A stretch of 39,444 nt of DNA from Chitinophagaceae bacterium (GCA_028288595.1 JAQBNK010000087.1:1-39444); one strand, 5' to 3'; counted from the first letter of the stretch, positions 8,974-16,832 are shown. Numbers and translations are program-made. The notes: generated from the sequence alone by a model not told the origin.

Positions 8974-9003
8974 AAAAAAAATACAGCCCTTTTGTCCGGG
9001 CTG
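8974..9003 (-). terminator. Intrinsic terminator downstream of the GlxA-type regulator
   Basis: The 6-bp GC-rich stem CAGCCC...GGGCTG (8984-8989 and 8998-9003) is followed on the minus strand by TATTTTTTTT. It sits between the regulator stop (9113) and the ATP-grasp start (8958), so the two genes should not share a transcript. Confidence 0.7.
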
Positions 9004-9112
9004 CAAGCATATAAGTAAATTATACAAAAAAATTCAAAGCGACTTAATTATCTCACCGTATTTCGTTCGCCCGGTTCAAACAGATTTAATGAAAGCGCTA
9101 TACATGAACAAT

Positions 9113-10096
9113 CTAAGCGATCGCTATTGCCCTGTTGTATTTATTTCTGTATTGAATGGGCGATAACCCGGTGATCTTTTTAAATGTAGTACGGAAAGCT
9201 TTTGTATCATTATATCCGACTTTATACATCACTTCATTTACATTTTCACGGGAAGACTCCAGGCTCATTTTAGCCGCTTCTATCTTCACCCTTTGCATGT
9301 ATTCAACAACCGTATTAGCAGTGGCTTTTTTAAACCGGCGTTCGAGGTTGCGCCGGCCAAGGGCAAGCATCGAGGCTAACTGATCAACAGTAATTTTTTC
9401 CTGGAAGTTTTGCTCGATAAACTCCTGTGCTTTTTTCACCGGCTCATCTTCATGTCCTTTTTGTCCTTTGAACATAATAAAAGGTGACTGGCTGCTGCGG
9501 TCTATATCTATCATAAAAGCCTTTGAGATAATAACAGCTACCTCACGACCTGCATATCTTTCTATCAGATAGACCACGAGATTTGTATAAGAATAAGCAC
9601 CGCCACTGGTAAATATTCCGTTGTCCTCGGTCATGATTTTATCATCTACTAGGTTGGCATTAGGAAAAAGAAGCCGGAATTCATTAGCAAATCGCCAGTG
9701 CGTTGCACATTGTCTTCCGTTTAGCAGCCCGGTATTGGCAAGAAAAAAAGTACCTATGCAAAAGCTGGCCACTTCGGCGCCCTCTTCATACTGGTTAATG
9801 ATCCAGGGAATGAAATCTTTATTATTCTCCAGCACTTTTTGCTGATCACCCATCATCGCGGGGATAATAATAAGATTGGTTTTCTTCACATCATTTATCA
9901 GCACATCGGGTTCGATGGTAAATAAACCATTGCGTTGAGAACTTGTTTTTTCTAATCCAACAAGCTGTATATCAAATAAAGGAGGCCTGCCCATTTCAGC
10001 AAGCACGCCGTTTACTTCTAAAAATATCTGGTGTGTTCCTTCAATATTGGTTACGCTGCAATGTCCGCGGGGAACAAGAATAGAGATGTGCTTCAT
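9113..10096 (-). CDS. GlxA-family AraC-type transcriptional regulator (DJ-1/PfpI + HTH)
   Basis: A 327-aa protein with a DJ-1/PfpI-like domain (about 1-195) followed by an AraC-type double helix-turn-helix domain (about 225-320; KITVDQLASMLALGRRNLERRFKKATANT, then VNEVMYKVGYNDTKAFRTTFKKITGLSPIQYRN). Cys113 in ASFCIGTFFLANTG sits at the nucleophile-elbow position of the DJ-1 fold. Such proteins are DNA-binding regulators; the DJ-1 part probably senses a small molecule. It is divergent from the VOC gene across 138 bases, so it may control that gene, itself, or both. No operator could be identified with confidence. Confidence 0.9.
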   Translation of the reverse strand: MKHISILVPRGHCSVTNIEGTHQIFLEVNGVLAEMGRPPLFDIQLVGLEKTSSQRNGLFTIEPDVLINDVKKTNLIIIPAMMGDQQKVLENNKDFIPWIINQYEEGAEVASFCIGTFFLANTGLLNGRQCATHWRFANEFRLLFPNANLVDDKIMTEDNGIFTSGGAYSYTNLVVYLIERYAGREVAVIISKAFMIDIDRSSQSPFIMFKGQKGHEDEPVKKAQEFIEQNFQEKITVDQLASMLALGRRNLERRFKKATANTVVEYMQRVKIEAAKMSLESSRENVNEVMYKVGYNDTKAFRTTFKKITGLSPIQYRNKYNRAIAIA

Positions 10097-10115
10097 TGGT
10101 TGTTTTCTTTGTATT

Positions 10116-10142
10116 CAAAAATAAGTAAACTGTTTGTCGCAA
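10116..10142 (-). promoter_or_regulatory. Candidate Bacteroidota promoter for the GlxA-type regulator
   Basis: On the minus strand a TTG (10140-10142) is followed 16 bases later by TATTTTTG (10116-10123). This fits the Bacteroidota pattern of -33 TTG and -7 TAnnTTTG. Transcription would begin just before the ATG at 10096, giving a very short leader. Confidence 0.4.
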
Positions 10143-10234
10143 TCTACCCCTTCATTTGCCGTTTATATACCCTGTAAATTAAAAAAAATCACCCCAGCTT
10201 TGCTTGTCATTATTCATATTTAAAAAAACTCATC

Positions 10235-10666
10235 ATGGCAACGATCAATCCTTATTTGAATTTCATGGGAAATACACAGGAAGCATTTGATTTTTACAAA
10301 TCAATTTTCGGCGGGGAATTCCTTGCCATTCAGCGGTTTAAAGATACTCCGGAGGCTGAAAGAGTTCCTGAAAATGAAAAAGAAAAACTGATGCATATTT
10401 CTTTACCCGTAGGAAAAAACATTTTAATGGCAACGGACGCATTGGAATCAATGGGTCATAAAGTGATACAGGGCACCAATTTCCATTTGTCTGTTGATAC
10501 GGATTCGGAGCAAGAGGCTAATGAGTTGTTCAAGGGTCTTTCAGAAGGTGGTAAAGTATCTGTGCCGCTGCAAAAAATGTTTTGGGGAGCTTACTTCGGA
10601 ATGGTAACGGATAAATTCGGCATACAATGGATGGTCAATTTTGATTACAACCTCGCCAACAAATAA
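10235..10666 (+). CDS. VOC-family (PhnB-like glyoxalase-fold) protein
   Basis: A 143-aa protein that begins MATINPYLNFMGNTQEAFDFYKSIFGGEF, the classic opening of PhnB-type VOC proteins, and ends with GAYFGMVTDKFGIQWMVNF. It has the paired beta-alpha-beta-beta-beta modules of the glyoxalase/bleomycin-resistance fold. The reaction is not known for this group. It may be co-transcribed with the 69-aa gene 47 bases downstream, ahead of a shared terminator. Divergent from the AraC-type regulator. Confidence 0.85.
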   Translation: MATINPYLNFMGNTQEAFDFYKSIFGGEFLAIQRFKDTPEAERVPENEKEKLMHISLPVGKNILMATDALESMGHKVIQGTNFHLSVDTDSEQEANELFKGLSEGGKVSVPLQKMFWGAYFGMVTDKFGIQWMVNFDYNLANK

Positions 10667-10713
10667 AGAGTAGCGGTCCTGGCAACAATTCCCGATGGAT
10701 CAATTAATATAAA

Positions 10714-10923
10714 ATGGTAGAAGTTTTTAAAACAAATGTCCGGGAAAGTGAAGACGCTAAATACCTCGTTAGTTTACTTTGTCATCACCTGCCATCAGCC
10801 CGGATCAATATCGACCTGGACGATTGTGATAAAGTATTGAGAGTGGAGGGAAAAGCAATTTGCAGCGATTTAATCCTGAAGATTGTAAATGAAAATGGTT
10901 TTGTGTGTGAAACTTTGTCGTAA
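10714..10923 (+). CDS. Small 69-aa protein, HMA-like fold without the CxxC metal site
   Basis: A short acidic protein (MVEVFKTNVRESEDAKYLVSLLCHHLPSARINIDLDDCDKVLRVEG...). The order beta-alpha-beta-beta-alpha-beta and the 'FKTNV...A..L...L......INIDLDDCDKVLRV' pattern resemble small heavy-metal-associated (ferredoxin-like) domain proteins of Bacteroidota, but the metal-binding CxxC is absent. It ends directly at a strong bidirectional terminator, which supports it being a real gene. Function unknown. Confidence 0.65.
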   Translation: MVEVFKTNVRESEDAKYLVSLLCHHLPSARINIDLDDCDKVLRVEGKAICSDLILKIVNENGFVCETLS

Positions 10924-10957
10924 TAAAAAAGCCGCTACGAGAACGGCTTTTTTATTA
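10921..10957 (+). terminator. Perfect 14-bp stem bidirectional terminator
   Basis: TAATAAAAAAGCCG (10921-10934) pairs exactly with CGGCTTTTTTATTA (10944-10957) around a 9-nt loop. T runs on both strands make it work in either direction. It overlaps the stop codon of the 69-aa gene. Confidence 0.85.
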
Positions 10958-11217
10958 CGAGAGGTCCTAAGCATATCCGATCCGAACTTGTTTCTAGAAG
11001 AGTGTAAGAAACTTGCGAGGTTATTGCCTGAAAATCAAGACAATATTTAATATTGAGCATCTACATTTTAATAGACAAAAATAAAATTTTGTGAAAGAGG
11101 TTCCAAGTAAAAAGCTACTATCTTCTTAATAGTAAGGCGTATCACGAACCTCCGCGAAAAAAAGCCTTTATGGAAAATTCCGCGGTCTGCATCTTATAAA
11201 AATAATTAAGCCCTGCA
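10958..11217. other. Intergenic region with a 15-nt palindrome and a long interrupted hairpin
   Basis: No gene is seen. It contains the perfect palindrome CAATATTTAATATTG (11041-11055). There is also an interrupted hairpin: outer arms GAGGTTC/GAACCTC (11097-11103 and 11146-11152) and inner arms TACTAT/ATAGTA (11116-11121 and 11129-11134). Both lie upstream of the L,D-transpeptidase-like gene, so an operator or a structured leader is possible. Confidence 0.4.
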
Positions 11218-11883
11218 ATGAGCCATCTTCCAGGAAAAATATTGTTGGCCTTTTTTATTTTTTTTCCAGCCCTTACTAACAAAGTCAATGCACAAGGAAA
11301 ACTTGAAACAATTATTTCTCAAAAAGAAGGCGTTGTAAAACCTGTGTTACTGGACGAGATAAAAAAAATAAGGTTAAAATCTAAAGAGGCGAAAGCTTAT
11401 TGCAAAGCCAATCATCTCAACACTGATTTTTATATCCTGGTAGATTTAAAATTGCATTCGGGGTTAAAACGTTTTTTTATCTGGGATTTTAAGAAAGATA
11501 CGATCATGCACAGCTTCCTCGTAAGTCATGGTTGTTACACCAATCCATGGGGACATGATGATTCAAAAGATGATGCGATCGTAAGTAATGAAGACGGGTC
11601 CCATGCATCCTCTCTTGGGAAATATATTATCACTGTGAGGGGATACAGTCAATGGGGCATTAATGTAAAATATTATCTCAGCGGCCAGGAAAAAACAAAC
11701 AGCAACGCTGCAAAAAGAGAAATTGTACTTCACTCCTGGGACAGGGTTTCTGATACAGAAGTTTATCCTAATGGAACTCCAGAAGGTTGGGGCTGTCCTG
11801 CAATATCAAACAACAGTATGCGGATTGTAGACCAACTCTTAAAAACAGCGGACAAGAAAGTATTGTTTTGGGTGATAAAATAG
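11218..11883 (+). CDS. Exported murein L,D-transpeptidase-like protein (YkuD_2)
   Basis: A 221-aa protein with a signal peptide (about 1-25; KILLAFFIFFPALTNKVNAQG). The catalytic-domain motifs are those of the YkuD_2 branch: FLVSHGCYTNPWGHDD (about 100-115), NEDGSHASSLGKY, His172 in IVLHSWD, and the nucleophile Cys193 in EGWGCPAIS. L,D-transpeptidases form 3-3 crosslinks or attach proteins to peptidoglycan in the periplasm; this branch is less studied. It stands alone, bounded by the structured region upstream and integrase debris downstream, and is the last intact core-like gene before the integration hot spot. Confidence 0.85.
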   Translation: MSHLPGKILLAFFIFFPALTNKVNAQGKLETIISQKEGVVKPVLLDEIKKIRLKSKEAKAYCKANHLNTDFYILVDLKLHSGLKRFFIWDFKKDTIMHSFLVSHGCYTNPWGHDDSKDDAIVSNEDGSHASSLGKYIITVRGYSQWGINVKYYLSGQEKTNSNAAKREIVLHSWDRVSDTEVYPNGTPEGWGCPAISNNSMRIVDQLLKTADKKVLFWVIK

Positions 11884-11938
11884 TTGTAAGAATCTTCTTC
11901 AGTGCCTACAGACAATAACTCGTTATGAGACTTTAATA

Positions 11939-12370
11939 TAGATTTGTTGTTAAAGAAAACGAATCAAAGAAAAATTTAGATTTCCTCACAGGTGAAATAG
12001 AGCAAGGTATGAAAGGTTCTATGACCCTGGTTAGCCTGGTAAAAAGTTACAATAGGAAAAGAAAATCAGAAGTTGGTAAAACAATTTCCTAAAGTACCTA
12101 TAAACAATACGCGTTTACTGAGAGGAAATTAAAAGCTTTCCTGCTATATAATGGAGAGATATCGTGTACCAACTTATCGATGATTTTGCACTGTATATTC
12201 TTTCATCAAAAAAATCATGCGGAAATTAATATGGGGCATCAATTGAAGGAATTTCAAAAATGCTTGGTCACAGCACTATCACTTACACGCAGGTTTATAC
12301 AGAAGTTTCTGATACCAAAGTAGCCAGAGAAATGAAGGAACTTCAAAATAATTATCTTAGGTTTAAGTAA
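11939..12370 (+). pseudogene. Decayed phage-type tyrosine integrase
   Basis: A frame of about 50 residues (FVVKENESKKNLDFL... to SYNRKRKSEVGKTIS) ends at an in-frame TAA. The same frame continues as STYKQYAFTERKLKAFLLYNGEIS, which looks like the core-binding (SAM-like) domain of Bacteroidota phage integrases. The catalytic middle is missing. After a frame change, 12245-12370 encodes EGISKMLGHSTITYTQVYTEVSD...NNYLRFK, the C-terminal LGHxxxxxTxxY block with the nucleophilic Tyr and a proper stop. So it carries one internal stop and a deletion of the catalytic centre. It is a different family from the intact integrase at 12872. Confidence 0.75.
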
Positions 12371-12437
12371 TAAAAACACTTTATCGTGGTACGTTCGCTT
12401 TGATTAATCCAATACCCTGCGTTTCCGAAAAAATGTC

Positions 12438-12457
12438 TGCAAATTGTTTGCAAATTT
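12438..12457. repeat. 20-bp direct repeat, left copy
   Basis: The sequence TGCAAATTGTTTGCAAATTT is identical to 12811-12830. It contains the palindrome TTTGCAAA. The two copies flank the tRNA fragment at a distance of 373 bases. Confidence 0.8.
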
Positions 12458-12489
12458 GAAAAAAAATTGTTTTTCATTTTAGAAGAATA

Positions 12490-12509
12490 ACATCACCTTT
12501 TGGTGATGT
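12490..12509. other. Perfect 8-bp hairpin without a T tract
   Basis: ACATCACC and GGTGATGT pair around a TTTT loop. No run of T follows, so it is unlikely to be an ordinary terminator. Its place near the attachment scar suggests a leftover element end or a structured RNA end. Confidence 0.4.
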
Positions 12510-12600
12510 AGCAACAGCAGGGTTGGAATTTATTTTTTAGAAGCGATGTAGTGATTTGATAATCAATCTGTAAAAAGCTGGATTGAGCTTGCTGATCAAA

Positions 12601-12632
12601 TAAAAAGCCTCACTCAAGGGTGAAGCTTTTTT
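12601..12632 (-). terminator. Terminator downstream of the tRNA-Arg fragment
   Basis: Arms AAAAAGC-TCAC and GTGA-GCTTTTT form an interrupted stem read on the minus strand, ending in a T-rich run. It lies 5 bases beyond the 3' end of the tRNA fragment, where a native tRNA terminator would be. Confidence 0.55.
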
Positions 12633-12636
12633 CAAG

Positions 12637-12678
12637 TGACCGCGTCAGGATTCAAACCTGAAACCTTCTGATCCGTAG
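12637..12678 (-). tRNA. 3' half of tRNA-Arg(ACG): att scar
   Basis: On the minus strand the 42 bases divide exactly into tRNA parts: anticodon loop CTACGGA (anticodon ACG, Arg), anticodon stem TCAGA, variable loop AGGTT, T stem TCAGG, T loop TTTGAAT, T stem CCTGA, acceptor strand CGCGGTC, discriminator A. The T stem pairs perfectly. No D arm or 5' acceptor strand follows upstream (12679 onward), so this is not a working tRNA. A fragment running from anticodon loop to 3' end is the usual duplicated core left when an element integrates into a tRNA gene. The full tRNA should lie at the other end of the element, to the right. Confidence 0.8.
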
Positions 12679-12690
12679 CCGATTTTTTGG

Positions 12691-12727
12691 CTTAATCGAT
12701 CTTAATCAAACTGAATCGATTTTAACC
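12691..12727. repeat. 10-bp phased repeats next to the att scar
   Basis: Three and a half units in exact 10-base register: CTTAATCGAT, CTTAATCAAA, CTGAATCGAT, then TTTAACC. They lie 13 bases inside the tRNA fragment and 145 bases upstream of the integrase. One-helical-turn spacing suggests protein binding on one face of the DNA, such as integrase arm sites or an excisionase. Confidence 0.55.
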
Positions 12728-12810
12728 CATCTATTTGATTATCATTTACTTAACTATTTTCCGCTTAGTTTCGTTTTATCCCTTTTCAGGGGTTTTAACT
12801 GCGATTTGTT

Positions 12811-12830
12811 TGCAAATTGTTTGCAAATTT
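12811..12830. repeat. 20-bp direct repeat, right copy, before the integrase
   Basis: Identical to 12438-12457. Two TTTGCAAA palindromes (12809-12816 and 12820-12827) are 11 bases apart and lie about 45 bases before the integrase ATG, a likely place for an operator or integrase arm site. Confidence 0.8.
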
Positions 12831-12871
12831 TTGAAGGAAGCGCTTATGTGAAAAAGAAAAAATAATCAGTT

Positions 12872-14209
12872 ATGTCAGTATCGTTATCAATTATCCTTGA
12901 CACCAGGCGGATCAAAACCAAATCGAACAAATTCCCTTTAAAACTTAGGGTGACATGGGAAAGAGAAACCTGTTATTACACCTTGAAGTTTGAAATGTCT
13001 GAGGCGGATTATAGTAAGCTTTCGGCGAGTAATATCAGCGCAGATATCAAACACATAAGGGATAAAATAAAATCAATCGAACTACATGCATTGATTGAAT
13101 TGGAAAAAATTGAAGATTTTTCTTTTGAAGTTTTTGAAAGAAACTATATAAAAGATAATTCCTTCTTTAAACAAAAGAAACCGAAGACAACCTTTGTTAA
13201 AATTGATAAGGTAGCATTTGATTACACTCCATATCTTAAGAAGTTTCCAATTTTAAAAGATGAACATCCCGCAGGAGATTATATTTCCACCATCTTTTTG
13301 AAAAAGATCAAAGAACTTATTCAACAGGAACGCATAAGTTCTGCGGCGAGCTATCACTGCAGTTATAAGTCACTATTCAAGTTTAAGGGCAACGTACGCT
13401 TCAAGACAATCAATGTTACTTATCTGGTGCAGTATGAAAAATGGTGCAAAAGCACAGAAATGTCAAAGACAACTATCAGTATATATCTCCGCTGCTTAAG
13501 AGCAATTTTCAATGAAGCGATAGCAGAAAAAATAATCAAGCAGGACATTTATCCTTTTGGAAAACGCAAATACATTATACCACGAACAAGGAATACAAAA
13601 AAAGCGCTGAAACTGAACGACATTTCCCTTATTTATTATGCTGATACCTTAAATGAGAGTGAACAAAAAGCCAGAGATTATTGGCTGTTTTCTTATATTG
13701 CAAATGGAATGAACCCAAAGGATATTGCCCAGTTGCAATTTAAAAATATTGAAGGTGAGTATATAAGGTTTTCGCGGGCTAAGACAGAAAATGCTGTACA
13801 ACGGGAGGAGAAACAAATTTCAGTGTATCTAAACGAAGACCTAAAAGAAATAATAAAAAGGTGGGGCAACAGCGACACAAGCCCAGGAAATTATATTTTT
13901 CCTGTTCTTAAAAAAGGCATGACAGCGTTGAGGCAATACGAGATCATCCAATTATTTCTTTCCTTCATTAATGCCAATATGAAAAGGTTATGTGAGCGCC
14001 TAGGAATGGAGAAAACTCCAACTACGATTTATGCAAGGCATAGTTGTGCGACACAGTTAAAGCGCGCAGGTGCCAGTGTGGAGTTCATCCAGGAAACACT
14101 TGGCCATACGAATAAAAACACGACGGAAAATTATCTGGATAGTTTTGAAAACGAAGTCAAAAAAGAATTCTCTGAAAAGCTTTTAGCATTCAAACAAGTT
14201 GGATTATGA
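12872..14209 (+). CDS. Site-specific tyrosine integrase (Bacteroidota mobile-element type)
   Basis: A 445-aa recombinase in three parts: N-terminal arm-binding domain (about 1-105), SAM-like core-binding domain (about 125-225; TYLVQYEKWCKSTEMSKTT) and catalytic domain (about 245-430). The C-terminal catalytic block is intact: Arg389-His390 in YARHSCATQL, His412 in LGHTN and the nucleophile Tyr421 in ENYLDSF. The segment where most tyrosine recombinases carry the first Arg reads NGMNPKDIAQLQ, without it. This is known in Bacteroidota integrases related to IntDOT. It is next to the tRNA-Arg fragment and phased repeats, so it is probably the enzyme that used that site. A decayed near-identical copy is at 36.9 kb. 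Confidence 0.92.
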   Translation: MSVSLSIILDTRRIKTKSNKFPLKLRVTWERETCYYTLKFEMSEADYSKLSASNISADIKHIRDKIKSIELHALIELEKIEDFSFEVFERNYIKDNSFFKQKKPKTTFVKIDKVAFDYTPYLKKFPILKDEHPAGDYISTIFLKKIKELIQQERISSAASYHCSYKSLFKFKGNVRFKTINVTYLVQYEKWCKSTEMSKTTISIYLRCLRAIFNEAIAEKIIKQDIYPFGKRKYIIPRTRNTKKALKLNDISLIYYADTLNESEQKARDYWLFSYIANGMNPKDIAQLQFKNIEGEYIRFSRAKTENAVQREEKQISVYLNEDLKEIIKRWGNSDTSPGNYIFPVLKKGMTALRQYEIIQLFLSFINANMKRLCERLGMEKTPTTIYARHSCATQLKRAGASVEFIQETLGHTNKNTTENYLDSFENEVKKEFSEKLLAFKQVGL

Positions 14210-14342
14210 TATTTAGCCAAGCCATCTTGGAAAAGCGCGTTTAGTGCTTGTGGGGAAAAAAAACCAATTAATAAGAGCACGCCAAGTGGCACTGTTGGAA
14301 CCTATTCAGTTTTGTATGGTGGGCTAACATACGTATAAGCAC

Positions 14343-14453
14343 CTAGAGTGGTTTGAACTCGTTATTTACTTTTTCAGAAAATTTTTTGGCCTCTTCGATG
14401 TTAGGTTCATGTTCAAGACACCTCGCCAAATAAAAAGCGTCCTTTTGATTCAT
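14343..14453 (-). CDS. Possible 36-aa peptide of unknown function
   Basis: The frame MNQKDAFYLARCLEHEPNIEEAKKFSEKVNNEFKPL is helical, charged and of normal composition. It resembles the short proteins often found around Bacteroidota integrases. No family is recognised and no promoter is visible. It could also be the end of a lost gene. Confidence 0.3.
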   Translation of the reverse strand: MNQKDAFYLARCLEHEPNIEEAKKFSEKVNNEFKPL

Positions 14454-14617
14454 GATAAATTAGTTCTAGCTATAATGCTGCTATAGAAGGAGGCGAAAGT
14501 TCAAGTACAAATTCTAGCATTCCAATTGATTCTTTCTTCTGGCTCCAAACTCAACAGACTTGCCGCAATTGATAAAATTAGTTTCGGATGGCTAAGCCGC
14601 ATCAACGTGGAGGCGTT

Positions 14618-14931
14618 TTAAATTCCCCCTCTCGCTATAGCAACTCCTGCTTTTTTAATCCGTTTCAATGTATTAACCGGATCAGTTAGGGCCGCACGAA
14701 TTGCCTGTGTACTAACCAGTAGCGAACGCAATTAAATTAGTCGCAAACGCAGCAATAATAAAAATATCAGCGTGGATCGTTGCTCTGTATTCAAAGCCCT
14801 CTAACCAGCTTTGCATAATATAATAAGCTAAAGGCGTGGCTAGCACCAAGGCGATAAATACCAGTTTTAAAAAATCCGCGCATAAAAGAATCGCCACGCT
14901 CCGCACAGTGGCGCCGAGCACTTTTCAATCC
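14618..14931 (-). pseudogene. FtsX/MacB-like ABC transporter permease, C-terminal fragment, frameshifted
   Basis: The minus-strand frame gives KVLGATVRSVAILLCADFLKLVFIALVLATPLAYY, then WLEGFEYRATI and a last hydrophobic helix. This is the typical C-terminal region of FtsX-like permeases (lipoprotein or macrolide export, MacB group). A stop (TGA) directly precedes it. A frame change near 14712 is needed to reach the usual ending, STQAIRAALTDPVNTLKRIKKAG, before the stop at 14618. So the gene has lost its first three quarters and carries at least one indel. Confidence 0.7.
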
Positions 14932-15138
14932 GAGTATGAAAACTATCTCAGCAATAAAATTACAAAGTTCTCCGACTTCTCCGGCAAGTCCTGTAGCATA
15001 ATCCACAGGTGTCCAATCTTCCAACGTGATTCCGGTAATAACAAATTCTGAAATTTGAACTACAATATTTCGGAAAAGAAGAATTTTACAAATAAAACGG
15101 AACCGGCAGCGCACAAACGGGACAGGCAATGATACCAA
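14932..15138 (-). pseudogene. MazG-like nucleotide pyrophosphohydrolase fragment
   Basis: The minus-strand frame contains EDWTPVDYATGLAGEVGELCNFIAEI, close to the WxxxDWATALAGExGExCNxxKK start motif of MazG-like proteins found in phages and bacteria. The reading then runs straight into permease debris in another frame, so only the N-terminal motif is left. The family call depends on this motif alone. Confidence 0.4.
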
Positions 15139-15577
15139 ATCAATTTTGTCAAAAACTGTTTTTTAAAAAGTAAACGGTGCCTGCGACCTTTGGATGTTCT
15201 TCCTGGCATAACTTGGATTGAGTTCGCTGAACAATTGAGGGAATCTAGCAACTAATGAAAAAAAATGATCACGAATGAGGTAATCAAATTAGCAGTTTTT
15301 AACAAGCGCAACTAATAACTTTCGTATGCTGCTAAACTATCTTCATAAGAATCATAGGAAAGCGCAGGGAAGATGGAAATCCTAAAGGGGCTGATCTATG
15401 AAAGCTTGGGAAAATCAATAATCATATTATGGAAGGGCGAAGTTGCAAACTCAATAGTTGATCCACCTCTTATAAGCAAACAGCCTAATAGTCGCCTTGT
15501 TCCGGTTATCAAAAGAGCAGTTTGTGACATGAATTCTAATTGCCAATTCCATACTTTATCACCCTTAAAAAAAAAAT
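15139..15577. other. Gene-free debris before the DUF2911 gene
   Basis: No convincing gene. A short plus-strand frame ending near 15254 reads TWIEFAEQLRESSN. It resembles another short frame near 12568-12618 (SWIELADQIKSLTQG), which suggests both are ends of related lost genes. The rest shows nothing I can name. Confidence 0.3.
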
Positions 15578-16633
15578 ATGAAAATAAAATTATTATTACT
15601 CTTTCCAAGCATGGCTGCCCTTGCTGTCAAAGCCCAGTTACCGGTCATTGAATCTGTGCTAACGCCTATGGAAAGTCAGAAAGCAATGGTCATGCAAAGA
15701 GTAGGTATAACAGATATAACAGTAACTTATGGGCGTCCAGCAGTGAAAGCACGCAAACTCTGGGGAGCCCTAGTACCTTATAATGAAGGGAAACCATATC
15801 CCTGGCGCGCCGGGGCAAATGAAAATACAGTAATCAGCTTTTCTACTGACGTGGAAATTGAAGGTAAGGAACTGAAAGCCGGAATATACGGGGTACATAT
15901 GATACCAGCTGAAAAGGCATGGACAGTTATTTTTTCATCTAATTCAAATTCCTGGGGTAGTTTTTCGTACCGTCCCACTGAAGATGCAATAAGGGTGGAG
16001 ATCACGCCTATCCCAGTCCAGGAAAAAAGGGAATTTTTAGCTTATGAATTTGCTGATTTGACTGACTCGTCGGCAACAATGAAGCTGGTATGGGAAAATT
16101 TATCTGTACCAGTCAAACTTCATACGGATACAAGAAAGAACGTTGTAAATAAAATTGATGCCGAGGGCAGAAGTTCCAAGGGATTTGCATGGGAGTACTG
16201 GTATTCAGCCGCATCATATCTTTATTTCAATAACTACAGGTTAGACCGGGCACTTGCTTATGTAAGCCGTGCTGCAAACGCAGACAATAATTTTAGTGTT
16301 CTAAAACTCAAATCAGATATTCTGCGTAAAACGAATAACGTAATATCAGCAGACAGTGTTCTTACTGCTGCACTTCGTACAGCATCATTTAATGAAATGA
16401 CAAAAAGCGGTATCATTACTTTTTTTGCAAATGACTATCCCAGGGCGAAGCTTCTGTTTGAAACAGCTTATGCCAGGTTTGATCACAGTTTTACGGTTCT
16501 ATATTACCTTGGAAAAATTAATGCTGCTTTAGGAAATAAAGAATCAGCGATAAAATTCTATAACGAAGCCCAACCGTTTGCTATAAACGCTCAACAAAAA
16601 CAAAGCCTTGATGCGGCTATTAAAAACATGTAG
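15578..16633 (+). CDS. Exported DUF2911 protein with C-terminal TPR-like repeats
   Basis: A 351-aa protein with a signal peptide (MKIKLLLLFPSMAALAVKAQ). DUF2911 spans about residues 30-180, with the family hallmarks VTYGRPAVKARKLWGALVPYNE, PWRAGANENT, FSTDVEIEGKELKAGIYGVHMIP and SWGSFSY. From about 195 it is helical with TPR-like pairs (SAASYLYFNN, ALAYVSRAANADNN, YYLGKINAALGNKESAIKFYNEA). DUF2911 proteins are common exported proteins of Bacteroidota with no known reaction. The gene is intact although surrounded by debris. It starts after a run of ten A; no Bacteroidota promoter was convincing. Confidence 0.85.
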   Translation: MKIKLLLLFPSMAALAVKAQLPVIESVLTPMESQKAMVMQRVGITDITVTYGRPAVKARKLWGALVPYNEGKPYPWRAGANENTVISFSTDVEIEGKELKAGIYGVHMIPAEKAWTVIFSSNSNSWGSFSYRPTEDAIRVEITPIPVQEKREFLAYEFADLTDSSATMKLVWENLSVPVKLHTDTRKNVVNKIDAEGRSSKGFAWEYWYSAASYLYFNNYRLDRALAYVSRAANADNNFSVLKLKSDILRKTNNVISADSVLTAALRTASFNEMTKSGIITFFANDYPRAKLLFETAYARFDHSFTVLYYLGKINAALGNKESAIKFYNEAQPFAINAQQKQSLDAAIKNM

Positions 16634-16640
16634 CGGAACC

Positions 16641-16742
16641 TCTATTGCAGTGCCGGTAGCGATCATCAGAACTTTTTTGTTTCTGAATCTTTTAGGCTTT
16701 ACTGTTAATCTGCTTACACTTTTTGCGCTGGTACTTGCGTGA
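16641..16742 (+). pseudogene. RND multidrug efflux pump fragment
   Basis: The frame TSIAVPVAIIRTFLFLNLLGFTVNLLTLFALVLA, then a stop, matches the highly conserved membrane segment of AcrB-type pumps (normally IAVPVSLLGTF...NLLGFSINTLTLFALVLAIG). Only about 34 of roughly 1000 residues remain, inserted 8 bases after the DUF2911 stop. Confidence 0.65.
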
Positions 16743-16832
16743 TAGCATATCCAAGTCTTTGTGAACGATTGTATTTCAGTCAGCTGTATAGAGGCATTAT
16801 TTTATTCCTATTCATATGAAACAATTTCGTTC

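Noticed and set aside
9156-9383. 75-aa plus-strand frame over the regulator HTH
   Set aside because: Antisense to a well-supported AraC-type HTH domain.
12490-12509. Hairpin as an intrinsic terminator
   Set aside because: Strong stem, but neither strand has a T tract after it, so it is listed only as a structure.
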